Assembly (NCBI GenBank): GCA_030267565.1
Contig: BRXU01000001.1
Coordinates: 10,209,001-10,273,000 of the forward strand
DNA: 64,000 bases
Reading direction: 5' to 3'
Origin: Pleodorina starrii
Taxonomy: Eukaryota > Chlorophyta > Chlorophyceae > Chlamydomonadales > Volvocaceae
In this document: positions 12,013 to 26,400 of the stretch, one piece after another
Layout: each line of letters begins with the position of its first letter
How positions within the stretch are numbered: position 1 is the stretch's first letter
Program-made: the position numbers and the translations under genes
The notes under the pieces: generated by a model
Databases searched by the model: none
What the model was told of the DNA's origin: nothing
The model's input: only the letters and a program-made list of their open reading frames with translations

Positions 12013-12282
12013 AAAGGTAGACGCGCGTGTATGTGCGTGTGTGTGCGTGTGCGTGTAGTAAGTGTCGTACAAGATATGCACGGTCTGAAGTCCAGGCCCG
12101 CCCCGCCCACCGACCCTGCTGGATCCGTAGCCGGCCAACGAATGTACGTTCGTTTTGTGCACGCTAGGACAGGTCCATGGCGGCAACCCAGCGCGCGGCT
12201 GGCGACGCGCACATCGAAGATGCATGCGAGCACTCGGGTTTAGGCAATTCATTCGCAAGCAGTGGCATGGATCGTTCATACC
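12013..12282. repeat. 270-bp partial satellite unit
   Basis: After TTCATACC the sequence jumps back to AAAGGTAGACGCG (first at 11743, again at 12013), giving a 937-bp unit (667 + 270). The two segments carry different variants (CCAGGGTTTTGG first, TCGGGTTTAGG second), so it arose by exchange between different units rather than by copying one unit. Confidence 0.9.
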
Positions 12283-15200
12283 ATGGTGAAAACCGCCCAT
12301 CCCATCAGCACTGGGCACGTAAGCACCATTGGGCCAGATCAGTAGTACGGTGGGGGACCACGTGCGAACCCCTGATGACGATCTGTACCAATTTTCCTGC
12401 GCGGCCACATGCCTGCGGTGCACTACAGCAGACACCCTACCGGGGTTTGCGGATGCGAGGATGAGGATGAGGGCGAGAGGGGGGGCGGGGCGAGGCCAGG
12501 CCAGGCCAGGGAACCGATGCCCAGCCTGCTGATGACTGAGTGGCCAGCCTGGAACGAACGTGCGGGACAGAGTGGGTGAGCGGAGGTACGGTAGGTTGCG
12601 CTACTGCTGCTGCGGTTCCGTTCCATTCGCCCGGCCGATTCCCCGCTGCTGTGTGTAATCGATCAAAGCGCGGGCAAGCAAAGGTAGACGCGCGTGTATG
12701 TGCGTGTGTGTGCGTGTGCGTGTAGTAAGTGTCGTACAAGATATGCACGGTCTGAAGTCCAGGCCCGCCCCGCCCACCGACCCTGCTGGATCCGTAGCCG
12801 GCCAACGAATGTACGTTCGTTTTGTGCACGCTAGGACAGGTCCATGGCGGCAACCCAGCGCGCGGCTGGCGACGCGCACATCGAAGATGCATGCGAGCAC
12901 CAGGGTTTTGGCAATTCATTCGCAAGCAGTGGCATGGATCGTTCATACCATGGTGAAAACCGCCCATCCCATCAGCACTGGGCACGTAAGCACCATTGGG
13001 CCAGATCAGTAGTACGGTGGGGGACCACGTGCGAACCCCTGATGACGATCTGTACCAATTTTCCTGCGCGGCCACATGCCTGCGGTGCACTACAGCAGAC
13101 ACCCTACCGGGGTTTGCGGATGCGAGGATGAGGATGAGGGCGAGAGGGGGGGCGGGGCGAGGCCAGGCCAGGCCAGGGAACCGATGCCCAGCCTGCTGAT
13201 GACTGAGTGGCCAGCCTGGAACGAACGTGCGGGACAGAGTGGGTGAGCGGAGGTACGGTAGGTTGCGCTACTGCTGCTGCGGTTCCGTTCCATTCGCCCG
13301 GCCGATTCCCCGCTGCTGTGTGTAATCGATCAAAGCGCGGGCAAGCAAAGGTAGACGCGCGTGTATGTGCGTGTGTGTGCGTGTGCGTGTAGTAAGTGTC
13401 GTACAAGATATGCACGGTCTGAAGTCCAGGCCCGCCCCGCCCACCGACCCTGCTGGATCCGTAGCCGGCCAACGAATGTACGTTCGTTTTGTGCACGCTA
13501 GGACAGGTCCATGGCGGCAACCCAGCGCGCGGCTGGCGACGCGCACATCGAAGATGCATGCGAGCACCAGGGTTTTGGCAATTCATTCGCAAGCAGTGGC
13601 ATGGATCGTTCATACCATGGTGAAAACCGCCCATCCCATCAGCACTGGGCACGTAAGCACCATTGGGCCAGATCAGTAGTACGGTGGGGGACCACGTGCG
13701 AACCCCTGATGACGATCTGTACCAATTTTCCTGCGCGGCCACATGCCTGCGGTGCACTACAGCAGACACCCTACCGGGGTTTGCGGATGCGAGGATGAGG
13801 ATGAGGGCGAGAGGGGGGGCGGGGCGAGGCCAGGCCAGGCCAGGGAACCGATGCCCAGCCTGCTGATGACTGAGTGGCCAGCCTGGAACGAACGTGCGGG
13901 ACAGAGTGGGTGAGCGGAGGTACGGTAGGTTGCGCTACTGCTGCTGCGGTTCCGTTCCATTCGCCCGGCCGATTCCCCGCTGCTGTGTGTAATCGATCAA
14001 AGCGCGGGCAAGCAAAGGTAGACGCGCGTGTATGTGCGTGTGTGTGCGTGTGCGTGTAGTAAGTGTCGTACAAGATATGCACGGTCTGAAGTCCAGGCCC
14101 GCCCCGCCCACCGACCCTGCTGGATCCGTAGCCGGCCAACGAATGTACGTTCGTTTTGTGCACGCTAGGACAGGTCCATGGCGGCAACCCAGCGCGCGGC
14201 TGGCGACGCGCACATCGAAGATGCATGCGAGCACTCGGGTTTTGGTAATTCATTCGCAAGCTGTGGCATGGATCGTTCATACCATGGTGAAAACCGCCCA
14301 TCCCATCAGCACTGGGCACGTAAGCACCATTGGGCCAGATCAGTAGTACGGTGGGGGACCACGTGCGAACCCCTGGTGACGATCTGTACCAATTTTCCTG
14401 CGCGGGCACATGCCTGCGGTGCACTACAGCAGACACCCTACCGGGGTTTGCGGATGCGAGGATGAGGATGAGGGCGGGAGGGAGGGCGGGAGGGAGGGCG
14501 GGAGGGGGGGCGGGGCGAGGCCAGGCCAGGCCAGGGAACCGATGCCCAGCCTGCTGATGACTGAGTGGCCAGCCTGGAACGAACGTGCGGGACAGAGTGG
14601 GTGAGCGGAGGTACGGTAGGTTGCGCTACTGCTGCTGCGGTTCCGTTCCATTCGCCCGGCCGATTCCCCGCTGCTGTGTGTAATCGATCAAAGCGCGGGC
14701 AAGCAAAGGTAGACGCGCGTGTATGTGCGTGTGTGTGCGTGTGCGTGTAGTAAGTGTCGTACAAGATATGCACGGTCTGAAGTCCAGGCCCGCCCCGCCC
14801 ACCGACCCTGCTGGATCCGTAGCCGGCCAACGAATGTACGTTCGTTTTGTGCACGCTAGGACAGGTCCATGGCGGCAACCCAGCGCGCGGCTGGCGACGC
14901 GCACATCGAAGATGCATGCGAGCACTCGGGTTTTGGTAATTCATTCGCAAGCTGTGGCATGGATCGTTCATACCATGGTGAAAACCGCCCATCCCATCAG
15001 CACTGGGCACGTAAGCACCATTGGGCCAGATCAGTAGTACGGTGGGGGACCACGTGCGAACCCCTGGTGACGATCTGTACCAATTTTCCTGCGCGGGCAC
15101 ATGCCTGCGGTGCACTACAGCAGACACCCTACCGGGGTTTGCGGATGCGAGGATGAGGATGAGGGCGGGAGTGAGGGCGGGAGGGAGGGCGGGAGGGGGG

Positions 15201-17977
15201 GCGGGGCGAGGCCAGGCCAGGCCAGGGAACCGATGCCTAGCCTGCTGATGACTGAGTGGCCAGCCTGGAACGAACGTGCGGGACAGAGTGGGTGAGCGGA
15301 GGTACGGTAGGTTGCGCTACTGCTGCTGCGGTTCCGTTCCATTCGCCCGGCCGATTCCCCGCTGCTGTGTGTAATCGATCAAAGCGCGGGCAAGCAAAGG
15401 TAGACGCGCGTGTATGTGCGTGTGTGTGCGTGTGCGTGTAGTAAGTGTCGTACAAGATATGCACGGTCTGAAGTCCAGGCCCGCCCCGCCCACCGACCCT
15501 GCTGGATCCGTAGCCGGCCAACGAATGTACGTTCGTTTTGTGCACGCTAGGACAGGTCCATGGCGGCAACCCAGCGCGCGGCTGGCGACGCGCACATCGA
15601 AGATGCATGCGAGCACTCGGGTTTTGGCAATTCATTCGCAAGCTGTGGCATGGATCGTTCATACCATGGTGAAAACCGCCCATCCCATCAGCACTGGGCA
15701 CGTAAGCACCATTGGGCCAGATCAGTAGTACGGTGGGGGACCACGTGCGAACCCCTGATGACGATCTGTACCAATTTTCCTGCGCGGGCACATGCCTGCG
15801 GTGCACTACAGCAGACACCCTACCGGGGTTTGCGGATGCGAGGATGAGGATGAGGATGAGGGCGGGAGGGGGGGCGGGGCGAGGCCAGGCCAGGCCAGGG
15901 AACCGATGCCCAGCCTGCTGATGACTGAGTGGCCAGCCTGGAACGAACGTGCGGGACAGAGTGGGTGAGCGGAGGTACGGTAGGTTGCGCTACTGCTGCT
16001 GCGGTTCCGTTCCATTCGCCCGGCCGATTCCCCGCTGCTGTGTGTAATCGATCAAAGCGCGGGCAAGCAAAGGTAGACGCGCGTGTATGTGCGTGTGTGT
16101 GCGTGTGCGTGTAGTAAGTGTCGTACAAGATATGCACGGTCTGAAGTCCAGGCCCGCCCCGCCCACCGACCCTGCTGGATCCGTAGCCGGCCAACGAATG
16201 TACGTTCGTTTTGTGCACGCTAGGACAGGTCCATGGCGGCAACCCAGCGCGCGGCTGGCGACGCGCACATCGAAGATGCATGCGAGCACTCGGGTTTTGG
16301 CAATTCATTCGCAAGCTGTGGCATGGATCGTTCATACCATGGTGAAAACCGCCCATCCCATCAGCACTGGGCACGTAAGCACCATTGGGCCAGATCAGTA
16401 GTACGGTGGGGGACCACGTGCGAACCCCTGGTGACGATCTGTACCAATTTTCCTGCGCGGGCACATGCCTGCGGTGCACTACAGCAGACACCCTACCGGG
16501 GTTTGCGGATGCGAGGATGAGGATGAGGGCGGGAGGGAGGGCGGGAGGGAGGGCGGGAGGGGGGGCGGGGCGAGGCCAGGCCAGGCCAGGGAACCGATGC
16601 CCAGCCTGCTGATGACTGAGTGGCCAGCCTGGAACGAACGTGCGGGACAGAGTGGGTGAGCGGAGGTACGGTAGGTTGCGCTACTGCTGCTGCGGTTCCG
16701 TTCCATTCGCCCGGCCGATTCCCCGCTGCTGTGTGTAATCGATCAAAGCGCGGGCAAGCAAAGGTAGACGCGCGTGTATGTGCGTGTGTGTGCGTGTGCG
16801 TGTAGTAAGTGTCGTACAAGATATGCACGGTCTGAAGTCCAGGCCCGCCCCGCCCACCGACCCTGCTGGATCCGTAGCCGGCCAACGAATGTACGTTCGT
16901 TTTGTGCACGCTAGGACAGGTCCATGGCGGCAACCCAGCGCGCGGCTGGCGACGCGCACATCGAAGATGCATGCGAGCACTCGGGTTTTGGTAATTCATT
17001 CGCAAGCTGTGGCATGGATCGTTCATACCATGGTGAAAACCGCCCATCCCATCAGCACTGGGCACGTAAGCACCACTGGGCCAGATCAGTAGTACGGTGG
17101 GGGACCACGTGCGAACCCCTGGTGACAATCTGTACCAATTTTCCTGCGCGGGCACATGCCTGCGGTGCACTACAGCAGACACCCTACCGGGGTTTGCGGA
17201 TGCGAGGATGAGGATGAGGGCGGGAGGGGGGGCGGGGCGAGGCCAGGCCAGGCCAGGGAACCGATGCCCAGCCTGCTGATGACTGAGTGGCCAGCCTGGA
17301 ACGAACGTGCGGGACAGAGTGGGTGAGCGGAGGTACGGTAGGTTGCGCTACTGCTGCTGCGGTTCCGTTCCATTCGCCCGGCCGATTCCCCGCTGCTGTG
17401 TGTAATCGATCAAAGCGCGGGCAAGCAAAGGTAGACGCGCGTGTATGTGCGTGTGTGTGCGTGTGCGTGTAGTAAGTGTCGTACAAGATATGCACGGTCT
17501 GAAGTCCAGGCCCGCCCCGCCCACCGACCCTGCTGGATCCGTAGCCGGCCAACGAATGTACGTTCGTTTTGTGCACGCTAGGACAGGTCCATGGCGGCAA
17601 CCCAGCGCGCGGCTGGCGACGCGCACATCGAAGATGCATGCGAGCACTCGGGTTTTGGTAATTCATTCGCAAGCTGTGGCATGGATCGTTCATACCATGG
17701 TGAAAACCGCCCATCCCATCAGCACTGGGCACGTAAGCACCATTGGGCCAGATCAGTAGTACGGTGGGGGACCACGTGCGAATCCCTGGTGACGATCTGT
17801 ACCAATTTTCCTGCGCGGGCACATGCCTGCGGTGCACTACAGCAGACACCCTACCGGGGTTTGCGGATGCGAGGATGAGGATGAGGGCGGGAGTGAGGGC
17901 GGGAGGGAGGGCGGGAGGGGGGGCGGGGCGAGGCCAGGCCAGGCCAGGGAACCGATGCCTAGCCTGCTGATGACTGA

Positions 17978-20900
17978 GTGGCCAGCCTGGAACGAACGTG
18001 CGGGACAGAGTGGGTGAGCGGAGGTACGGTAGGTTGCGCTACTGCTGCTGCGGTTCCGTTCCATTCGCCCGGCCGATTCCCCGCTGCTGTGTGTAATCGA
18101 TCAAAGCGCGGGCAAGCAAAGGTAGACGCGCGTGTATGTGCGTGTGTGTGCGTGTGCGTGTAGTAAGTGTCGTACAAGATATGCACGGTCTGAAGTCCAG
18201 GCCCGCCCCGCCCACCGACCCTGCTGGATCCGTAGCCGGCCAACGAATGTACGTTCGTTTTGTGCACGCTAGGACAGGTCCATGGCGGCAACCCAGCGCG
18301 CGGCTGGCGACGCGCACATCGAAGATGCATGCGAGCACTCGGGTTTTGGTAATTCATTCGCAAGCTGTGGCATGGATCGTTCATACCATGGTGAAAACCG
18401 CCCATCCCATCAGCACTGGGCACGTAAGCACCATTGGGCCAGATCAGTAGTACGGTGGGGGACCACGTGCGAACCCCTGGTGACGATCTGTACCAATTTT
18501 CCTGCGCGGGCACATGCCTGCGGTGCACTACAGCAGACACCCTACCGGGGTTTGCGGATGCGAGGATGAGGATGAGGGCGGGAGTGAGGGCGGGAGGGAG
18601 GGCGGGAGGGGGGGCGGGGCGAGGCCAGGCCAGGCCAGGGAACCGATGCCTAGCCTGCTGATGACTGAGTGGCCAGCCTGGAACGAACGTGCGGGACAGA
18701 GTGGGTGAGCGGAGGTACGGTAGGTTGCGCTACTGCTGCTGCGGTTCCGTTCCATTCGCCCGGCCGATTCCCCGCTGCTGTGTGTAATCGATCAAAGCGC
18801 GGGCAAGCAAAGGTAGACGCGCGTGTATGTGCGTGTGTGTGCGTGTGCGTGTAGTAAGTGTCGTACAAGATATGCACGGTCTGAAGTCCAGGCCCGCCCC
18901 GCCCACCGACCCTGCTGGATCCGTAGCCGGCCAACGAATGTACGTTCGTTTTGTGCACGCTAGGACAGGTCCATGGCGGCAACCCAGCGCGCGGCTGGCG
19001 ACGCGCACATCGAAGATGCATGCGAGCACTCGGGTTTTGGTAATTCATTCGCAAGCTGTGGCATGGATCGTTCATACCATGGTGAAAACCGCCCATCCCA
19101 TCAGCACTGGGCACGTAAGCACCATTGGGCCAGATCAGTAGTACGGTGGGGGACCACGTGCGAACCCCTGGTGACGATCTGTAACAATTTTCCTGCGCGG
19201 GCACATGCCTGCGGTGCACTACAGCAGACACCCTACCGGGGTTTGCGGATGCGAGGATGAGGATGAGGGCGGGAGTGAGGGCGGGAGGGAGGGCGGGAGG
19301 GGGGGCGGGGCGAGGCCAGGCCAGGCCAGGGAACCGATGCCTAGCCTGCTGATGACTGAGTGGCCAGCCTGGAACGAACGTGCGGGACAGAGTGGGTGAG
19401 CGGAGGTACGGTAGGTTGCGCTACTGCTGCTGCGGTTCCGTTCCATTCGCCCGGCCGATTCCCCGCTGCTGTGTGTAATCGATCAAAGCGCGGGCAAGCA
19501 AAGGTAGACGCGCGTGTATGTGCGTGTGTGTGCGTGTGCGTGTAGTAAGTGTCGTACAAGATATGCACGGTCTGAAGTCCAGGCCCGCCCCGCCCACCGA
19601 CCCTGCTGGATCCGTAGCCGGCCAACGAATGTACGTTCGTTTTGTGCACGCTAGGACAGGTCCATGGCGGCAACCCAGCGCGCGGCTGGCGACGCGCACA
19701 TCGAAGATGCATGCGAGCACTCGGGTTTTGGTAATTCATTCGCAAGCTGTGGCATGGATCGTTCATACCATGGTGAAAACCGCCCATCCCATCAGCACTG
19801 GGCACGTAAGCACCATTGGGCCAGATCAGTAGTACGGTGGGGGACCACGTGCGAACCCCTGGTGACGATCTGTACCAATTTTCCTGCGCGGGCACATGCC
19901 TGCGGTGCACTACAGCAGACACCCTACCGGGGTTTGCGGATGCGAGGATGAGGATGAGGATGAGGGCGGGAGGGGGGGCGGGGCGAGGCCAGGCCAGGCC
20001 AGGGAACCGATGCCCAGCCTGCTGATGACTGAGTGGCCAGCCTGGAACGAACGTGCGGGACAGAGTGGGTGAGCGGAGGTACGGTAGGTTGCGCTACTGC
20101 TGCTGCGGTTCCGTTCCATTCGCCCGGCCGATTCCCCGCTGCTGTGTGTAATCGATCAAAGCGCGGGCAAGCAAAGGTAGACGCGCGTGTATGTGCGTGT
20201 GTGTGCGTGTGCGTGTAGTAAGTGTCGTACAAGATATGCACGGTCTGAAGTCCAGGCCCGCCCCGCCCACCGACCCTGCTGGATCCGTAGCCGGCCAACG
20301 AATGTACGTTCGTTTTGTGCACGCTAGGACAGGTCCATGGCGGCAACCCAGCGCGCGGCTGGCGACGCGCACATCGAAGATGCATGCGAGCACTCGGGTT
20401 TTGGTAATTCATTCGCAAGCTGTGGCATGGATCGTTCATACCATGGTGAAAACCGCCCATCCCATCAGCACTGGGCACGTAAGCACCATTGGGCCAGATC
20501 AGTAGTACGGTGGGGGACCACGTGCGAACCCCTGGTGACGATCTGTACCAATTTTCCTGCGCGGGCACATGCCTGCGGTGCACTACAGCAGACACCCTAC
20601 CGGGGTTTGCGGATGCGAGGATGAGGATGAGGATGAGGGCGGGAGGGGGGGCGGGGCGAGGCCAGGCCAGGCCAGGGAACCGATGCCCAGCCTGCTGATG
20701 ACTGAGTGGCCAGCCTGGAACGAACGTGCGGGACAGAGTGGGTGAGCGGAGGTACGGTAGGTTGCGCTACTGCTGCTGCGGTTCCGTTCCATTCGCCCGG
20801 CCGATTCCCCGCTGCTGTGTGTAATCGATCAAAGCGCGGGCAAGCAAAGGTAGACGCGCGTGTATGTGCGTGTGTGTGCGTGTGCGTGTAGTAAGTGTCG

Positions 20901-23433
20901 TACAAGATATGCACGGTCTGAAGTCCAGGCCCGCCCCGCCCACCGACCCTGCTGGATCCGTAGCCGGCCAACGAATGTACGTTCGTTTTGTGCACGCTAG
21001 GACAGGTCCATGGCGGCAACCCAGCGCGCGGCTGGCGACGCGCACATCGAAGATGCATGCGAGCACTCGGGTTTTGGTAATTCATTCGCAAGCTGTGGCA
21101 TGGATCGTTCATACCATGGTGAAAACCGCCCATCCCATCAGCACTGGGCACGTAAGCACCATTGGGCCAGATCAGTAGTACGGTGGGGGACCACGTGCGA
21201 ACCCCTGGTGACGATCTGTACCAATTTTCCTGCGCGGGCACATGCCTGCGGTGCACTACAGCAGACACCCTACCGGGGTTTGCGGATGCGAGGATGAGGA
21301 TGAGGGCGGGAGTGAGGGCGGGAGGGAGGGCGGGAGGGGGGGCGGGGCGAGGCCAGGCCAGGCCAGGGAACCGATGCCTAGCCTGCTGATGACTGAGTGG
21401 CCAGCCTGGAACGAACGTGCGGGACAGAGTGGGTGAGCGGAGGTACGGTAGGTTGCGCTACTGCTGCTGCGGTTCCGTTCCATTCGCCCGGCCGATTCCC
21501 CGCTGCTGTGTGTAATCGATCAAAGCGCGGGCAAGCAAAGGTAGACGCGCGTGTATGTGCGTGTGTGTGCGTGTGCGTGTAGTAAGTGTCGTACAAGATA
21601 TGCACGGTCTGAAGTCCAGGCCCGCCCCGCCCACCGACCCTGCTGGATCCGTAGCCGGCCAACGAATGTACGTTCGTTTTGTGCACGCTAGGACAGGTCC
21701 ATGGCGGCAACCCAGCGCGCGGCTGGCGACGCGCACATCGAAGATGCATGCGAGCACTCGGGTTTTGGTAATTCATTCGCAAGCTGTGGCATGGATCGTT
21801 CATACCATGGTGAAAACCGCCCATCCCATCAGCACTGGGCACGTAAGCACCATTGGGCCAGATCAGTAGTACGGTGGGGGACCACGTGCGAACCCCTGGT
21901 GACGATCTGTAACAATTTTCCTGCGCGGGCACATGCCTGCGGTGCACTACAGCAGACACCCTACCGGGGTTTGCGGATGCGAGGATGAGGATGAGGGCGG
22001 GAGTGAGGGCGGGAGGGAGGGCGGGAGGGGGGGCGGGGCGAGGCCAGGCCAGGCCAGGGAACCGATGCCTAGCCTGCTGATGACTGAGTGGCCAGCCTGG
22101 AACGAACGTGCGGGACAGAGTGGGTGAGCGGAGGTACGGTAGGTTGCGCTACTGCTGCTGCGGTTCCGTTCCATTCGCCCGGCCGATTCCCCGCTGCTGT
22201 GTGTAATCGATCAAAGCGCGGGCAAGCAAAGGTAGACGCGCGTGTATGTGCGTGTGTGTGCGTGTGCGTGTAGTAAGTGTCGTACAAGATATGCACGGTC
22301 TGAAGTCCAGGCCCGCCCCGCCCACCGACCCTGCTGGATCCGTAGCCGGCCAACGAATGTACGTTCGTTTTGTGCACGCTAGGACAGGTCCATGGCGGCA
22401 ACCCAGCGCGCGGCTGGCGACGCGCACATCGAAGATGCATGCGAGCACTCGGGTTTTGGTAATTCATTCGCAAGCTGTGGCATGGATCGTTCATACCATG
22501 GTGAAAACCGCCCATCCCATCAGCACTGGGCACGTAAGCACCATTGGGCCAGATCAGTAGTACGGTGGGGGACCACGTGCGAACCCCTGGTGACGATCTG
22601 TACCAATTTTCCTGCGCGGGCACATGCCTGCGGTGCACTACAGCAGACACCCTACCGGGGTTTGCGGATGCGAGGATGAGGATGAGGATGAGGGCGGGAG
22701 GGGGGGCGGGGCGAGGCCAGGCCAGGCCAGGGAACCGATGCCCAGCCTGCTGATGACTGAGTGGCCAGCCTGGAACGAACGTGCGGGACAGAGTGGGTGA
22801 GCGGAGGTACGGTAGGTTGCGCTACTGCTGCTGCGGTTCCGTTCCATTCGCCCGGCCGATTCCCCGCTGCTGTGTGTAATCGATCAAAGCGCGGGCAAGC
22901 AAAGGTAGACGCGCGTGTATGTGCGTGTGTGTGCGTGTGCGTGTAGTAAGTGTCGTACAAGATATGCACGGTCTGAAGTCCAGGCCCGCCCCGCCCACCG
23001 ACCCTGCTGGATCCGTAGCCGGCCAACGAATGTACGTTCGTTTTGTGCACGCTAGGACAGGTCCATGGCGGCAACCCAGCGCGCGGCTGGCGACGCGCAC
23101 ATCGAAGATGCATGCGAGCACTCGGGTTTTGGTAATTCATTCGCAAGCTGTGGCATGGATCGTTCATACCATGGTGAAAACCGCCCATCCCATCAGCACT
23201 GGGCACGTAAGCACCATTGGGCCAGATCAGTAGTACGGTGGGGGACCACGTGCGAACCCCTGGTGACGATCTGTACCAAATTTCCTGCGCGGGCACATGC
23301 CTGCGGTGCACTACAGCAGACACCCTACCGGGGTTTGCGGATGCGAGGATGAGGATGAGGATGAGGGCGGGAGGGGGGGCGGGGCGAGGCCAGGCCAGGC
23401 CAGGGAACCGATGCCCAGCCTGCTGATGACTGA
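17978..23433. repeat. Higher-order repeat, 4 units, 2728 bp, two copies
   Basis: The unit lengths 691-691-673-673 occur at 17978-20705 and again at 20706-23433. A rare C-to-A change (GTAACAAT) at 19184 recurs at 21912, exactly 2728 bp later. Confidence 0.85.
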
Positions 23434-26400
23434 GTGGCCAGCCTGGAACGAACGTGCGGGACAGAGTGGGTGAGCGGAGGTACGGTAGGTTGCGCTACTG
23501 CTGCTGCGGTTCCGTTCCATTCGCCCGGCCGATTCCCCGCTGCTGTGTGTAATCGATCAAAGCGCGGGCAAGCAAAGGTAGACGCGCGTGTATGTGCGTG
23601 TGTGTGCGTGTGCGTGTAGTAAGTGTCGTACAAGATATGCACGGTCTGAAGTCCAGGCCCGCCCCGCCCACCGACCCTGCTGGATCCGTAGCCGGCCAAC
23701 GAATGTACGTTCGTTTTGTGCACGCTAGGACAGGTCCATGGCGGCAACCCAGCGCGCGGCTGGCGACGCGCACATCGAAGATGCATGCGAGCACTCGGGT
23801 TTTGGCAATTCATTCGCAAGCTGTGGCATGGATCGTTCATACCATGGTGAAAACCGCCCATCCCATCAGCACTGGGCACGTAAGCACCATTGGGCCAGAT
23901 CAGTAGTACGGTGGGGGACCACGTGCGAACCCCTGGTGACGATCTGTACCAATTTTCCTGCGCGGGCACATGCCTGCGGTGCACTACAGCAGACACCCTA
24001 CCGGGGTTTGCGGATGCGAGGATGAGGATGAGGATGAGGGCGGGAGGGGGGACGGGGCGAGGCCAGGCCAGGCCAGGGAACCGATGCCCAGCCTGCTGAT
24101 GACTGAGTGGCCAGCCTGGAACGAACGTGCGGGACAGAGTGGGTGAGCGGAGGTACGGTAGGTTGCGCTACTGCTGCTGCGGTTCCGTTCCATTCGCCCG
24201 GCCGATTCCCCGCTGCTGTGTGTAATCGATCAAAGCGCGGGCAAGCAAAGGTAGACGCGCGTGTATGTGCGTGTGTGTGCGTGTGCGTGTAGTAAGTGTC
24301 GTACAAGATATGCACGGTCTGAAGTCCAGGCCCGCCCCGCCCACCGACCCTGCTGGATCCGTAGCCGGCCAACGAATGTACGTTCGTTTTGTGCACGCTA
24401 GGACAGGTCCATGGCGGCAACCCAGCGCGCGGCTGGCGACGCGCACATCGAAGATGCATGCGAGCACTCGGGTTTTGGTAATTCATTCGCAAGCTGTGGC
24501 ATGGATCGTTCATACCATGGTGAAAACCGCCCATCCCATCAGCACTGGGCACGTAAGCACCATTGGGCCAGATCAGTAGTACGGTGGGGGACCACGTGCG
24601 AACCCCTGGTGACGATCTGTACCAATTTTCCTGCGCGGGCACATGCCTGCGGTGCACTACAGCAGACACCCTACCGGGGTTTGCGGATGCGAGGATGAGG
24701 ATGAGGGCGGGAGGGAGGGCGGGGCGAGGCCAGGCCAGGCCAGGGAACCGATGCCCAGCCTGCTGATGACTGAGTGGCCAGCCTGGAACGAACGTGCGGG
24801 ACAGAGTGGGTGAGCGGAGGTACGGTAGGTTGCGCTACTGCTGCTGCGGTTCCGTTCCATTCGCCCGGCCGATTCCCCGCTGCTGTGTGTAATCGATCAA
24901 AGCGCGGGCAAGCAAAGGTAGACGCGCGTGTATGTGCGTGTGTGTGCGTGTGCGTGTAGTAAGTGTCGTACAAGATATGCACGGTCTGAAGTCCAGGCCC
25001 GCCCCGCCCACCGACCCTGCTGGATCCGTAGCCGGCCAACGAATGTACGTTCGTTTTGTGCACGCTAGGACAGGTCCATGGCGGCAACCCAGCGCGCGGC
25101 TGGCGACGCGCACATCGAAGATGCATGCGAGCACTCGGGTTTTGGTAATTCATTCGCAAGCTGTGGCATGGATCGTTCATACCATGGTGAAAACCGCCCA
25201 TCCCATCAGCACTGGGCACGTAAGCACCATTGGGCCAGATCAGTAGTACGGTGGGGGACCACGTGCGAACCCCTGGTGACGATCTGTACCAAATTTCCTG
25301 CGCGGGCACATGCCTGCGGTGCACTACAGCAGACACCCTACCGGGGTTTGCGGATGCGAGGATGAGGATGAGGATGAGGGCGGGAGGGGGGGCGGGGCGA
25401 GGCCAGGCCAGGCCAGGGAACCGATGCCCAGCCTGCTGATGACTGAGTGGCCAGCCTGGAACGAACGTGCGGGACAGAGTGGGTGAGCGGAGGTACGGTA
25501 GGTTGCGCTACTGCTGCTGCGGTTCCGTTCCATTCGCCCGGCCGATTCCCCGCTGCTGTGTGTAATCGATCAAAGCGCGGGCAAGCAAAGGTAGACGCGC
25601 GTGTATGTGCGTGTGTGTGCGTGTGCGTGTAGTAAGTGTCGTACAAGATATGCACGGTCTGAAGTCCAGGCCCGCCCCGCCCACCGACCCTGCTGGATCC
25701 GTAGCCGGCCAACGAATGTACGTTCGTTTTGTGCACGCTAGGACAGGTCCATGGCGGCAACCCAGCGCGCGGCTGGCGACGCGCACATCGAAGATGCATG
25801 CGAGCACTCGGGTTTTGGCAATTCATTCGCAAGCTGTGGCATGGATCGTTCATACCATGGTGAAAACCGCCCATCCCATCAGCACTGGGCACGTAAGCAC
25901 CATTGGGCCAGATCAGTAGTACGGTGGGGGACCACGTGCGAACCCCTGGTGACGATCTGTACCAATTTTCCTGCGCGGGCACATGCCTGCGGTGCACTAC
26001 AGCAGACACCCTACCGGGGTTTGCGGATGCGAGGATGAGGATGAGGATGAGGGCGGGAGGGGGGACGGGGCGAGGCCAGGCCAGGCCAGGGAACCGATGC
26101 CCAGCCTGCTGATGACTGAGTGGCCAGCCTGGAACGAACGTGCGGGACAGAGTGGGTGAGCGGAGGTACGGTAGGTTGCGCTACTGCTGCTGCGGTTCCG
26201 TTCCATTCGCCCGGCCGATTCCCCGCTGCTGTGTGTAATCGATCAAAGCGCGGGCAAGCAAAGGTAGACGCGCGTGTATGTGCGTGTGTGTGCGTGTGCG
26301 TGTAGTAAGTGTCGTACAAGATATGCACGGTCTGAAGTCCAGGCCCGCCCCGCCCACCGACCCTGCTGGATCCGTAGCCGGCCAACGAATGTACGTTCGT

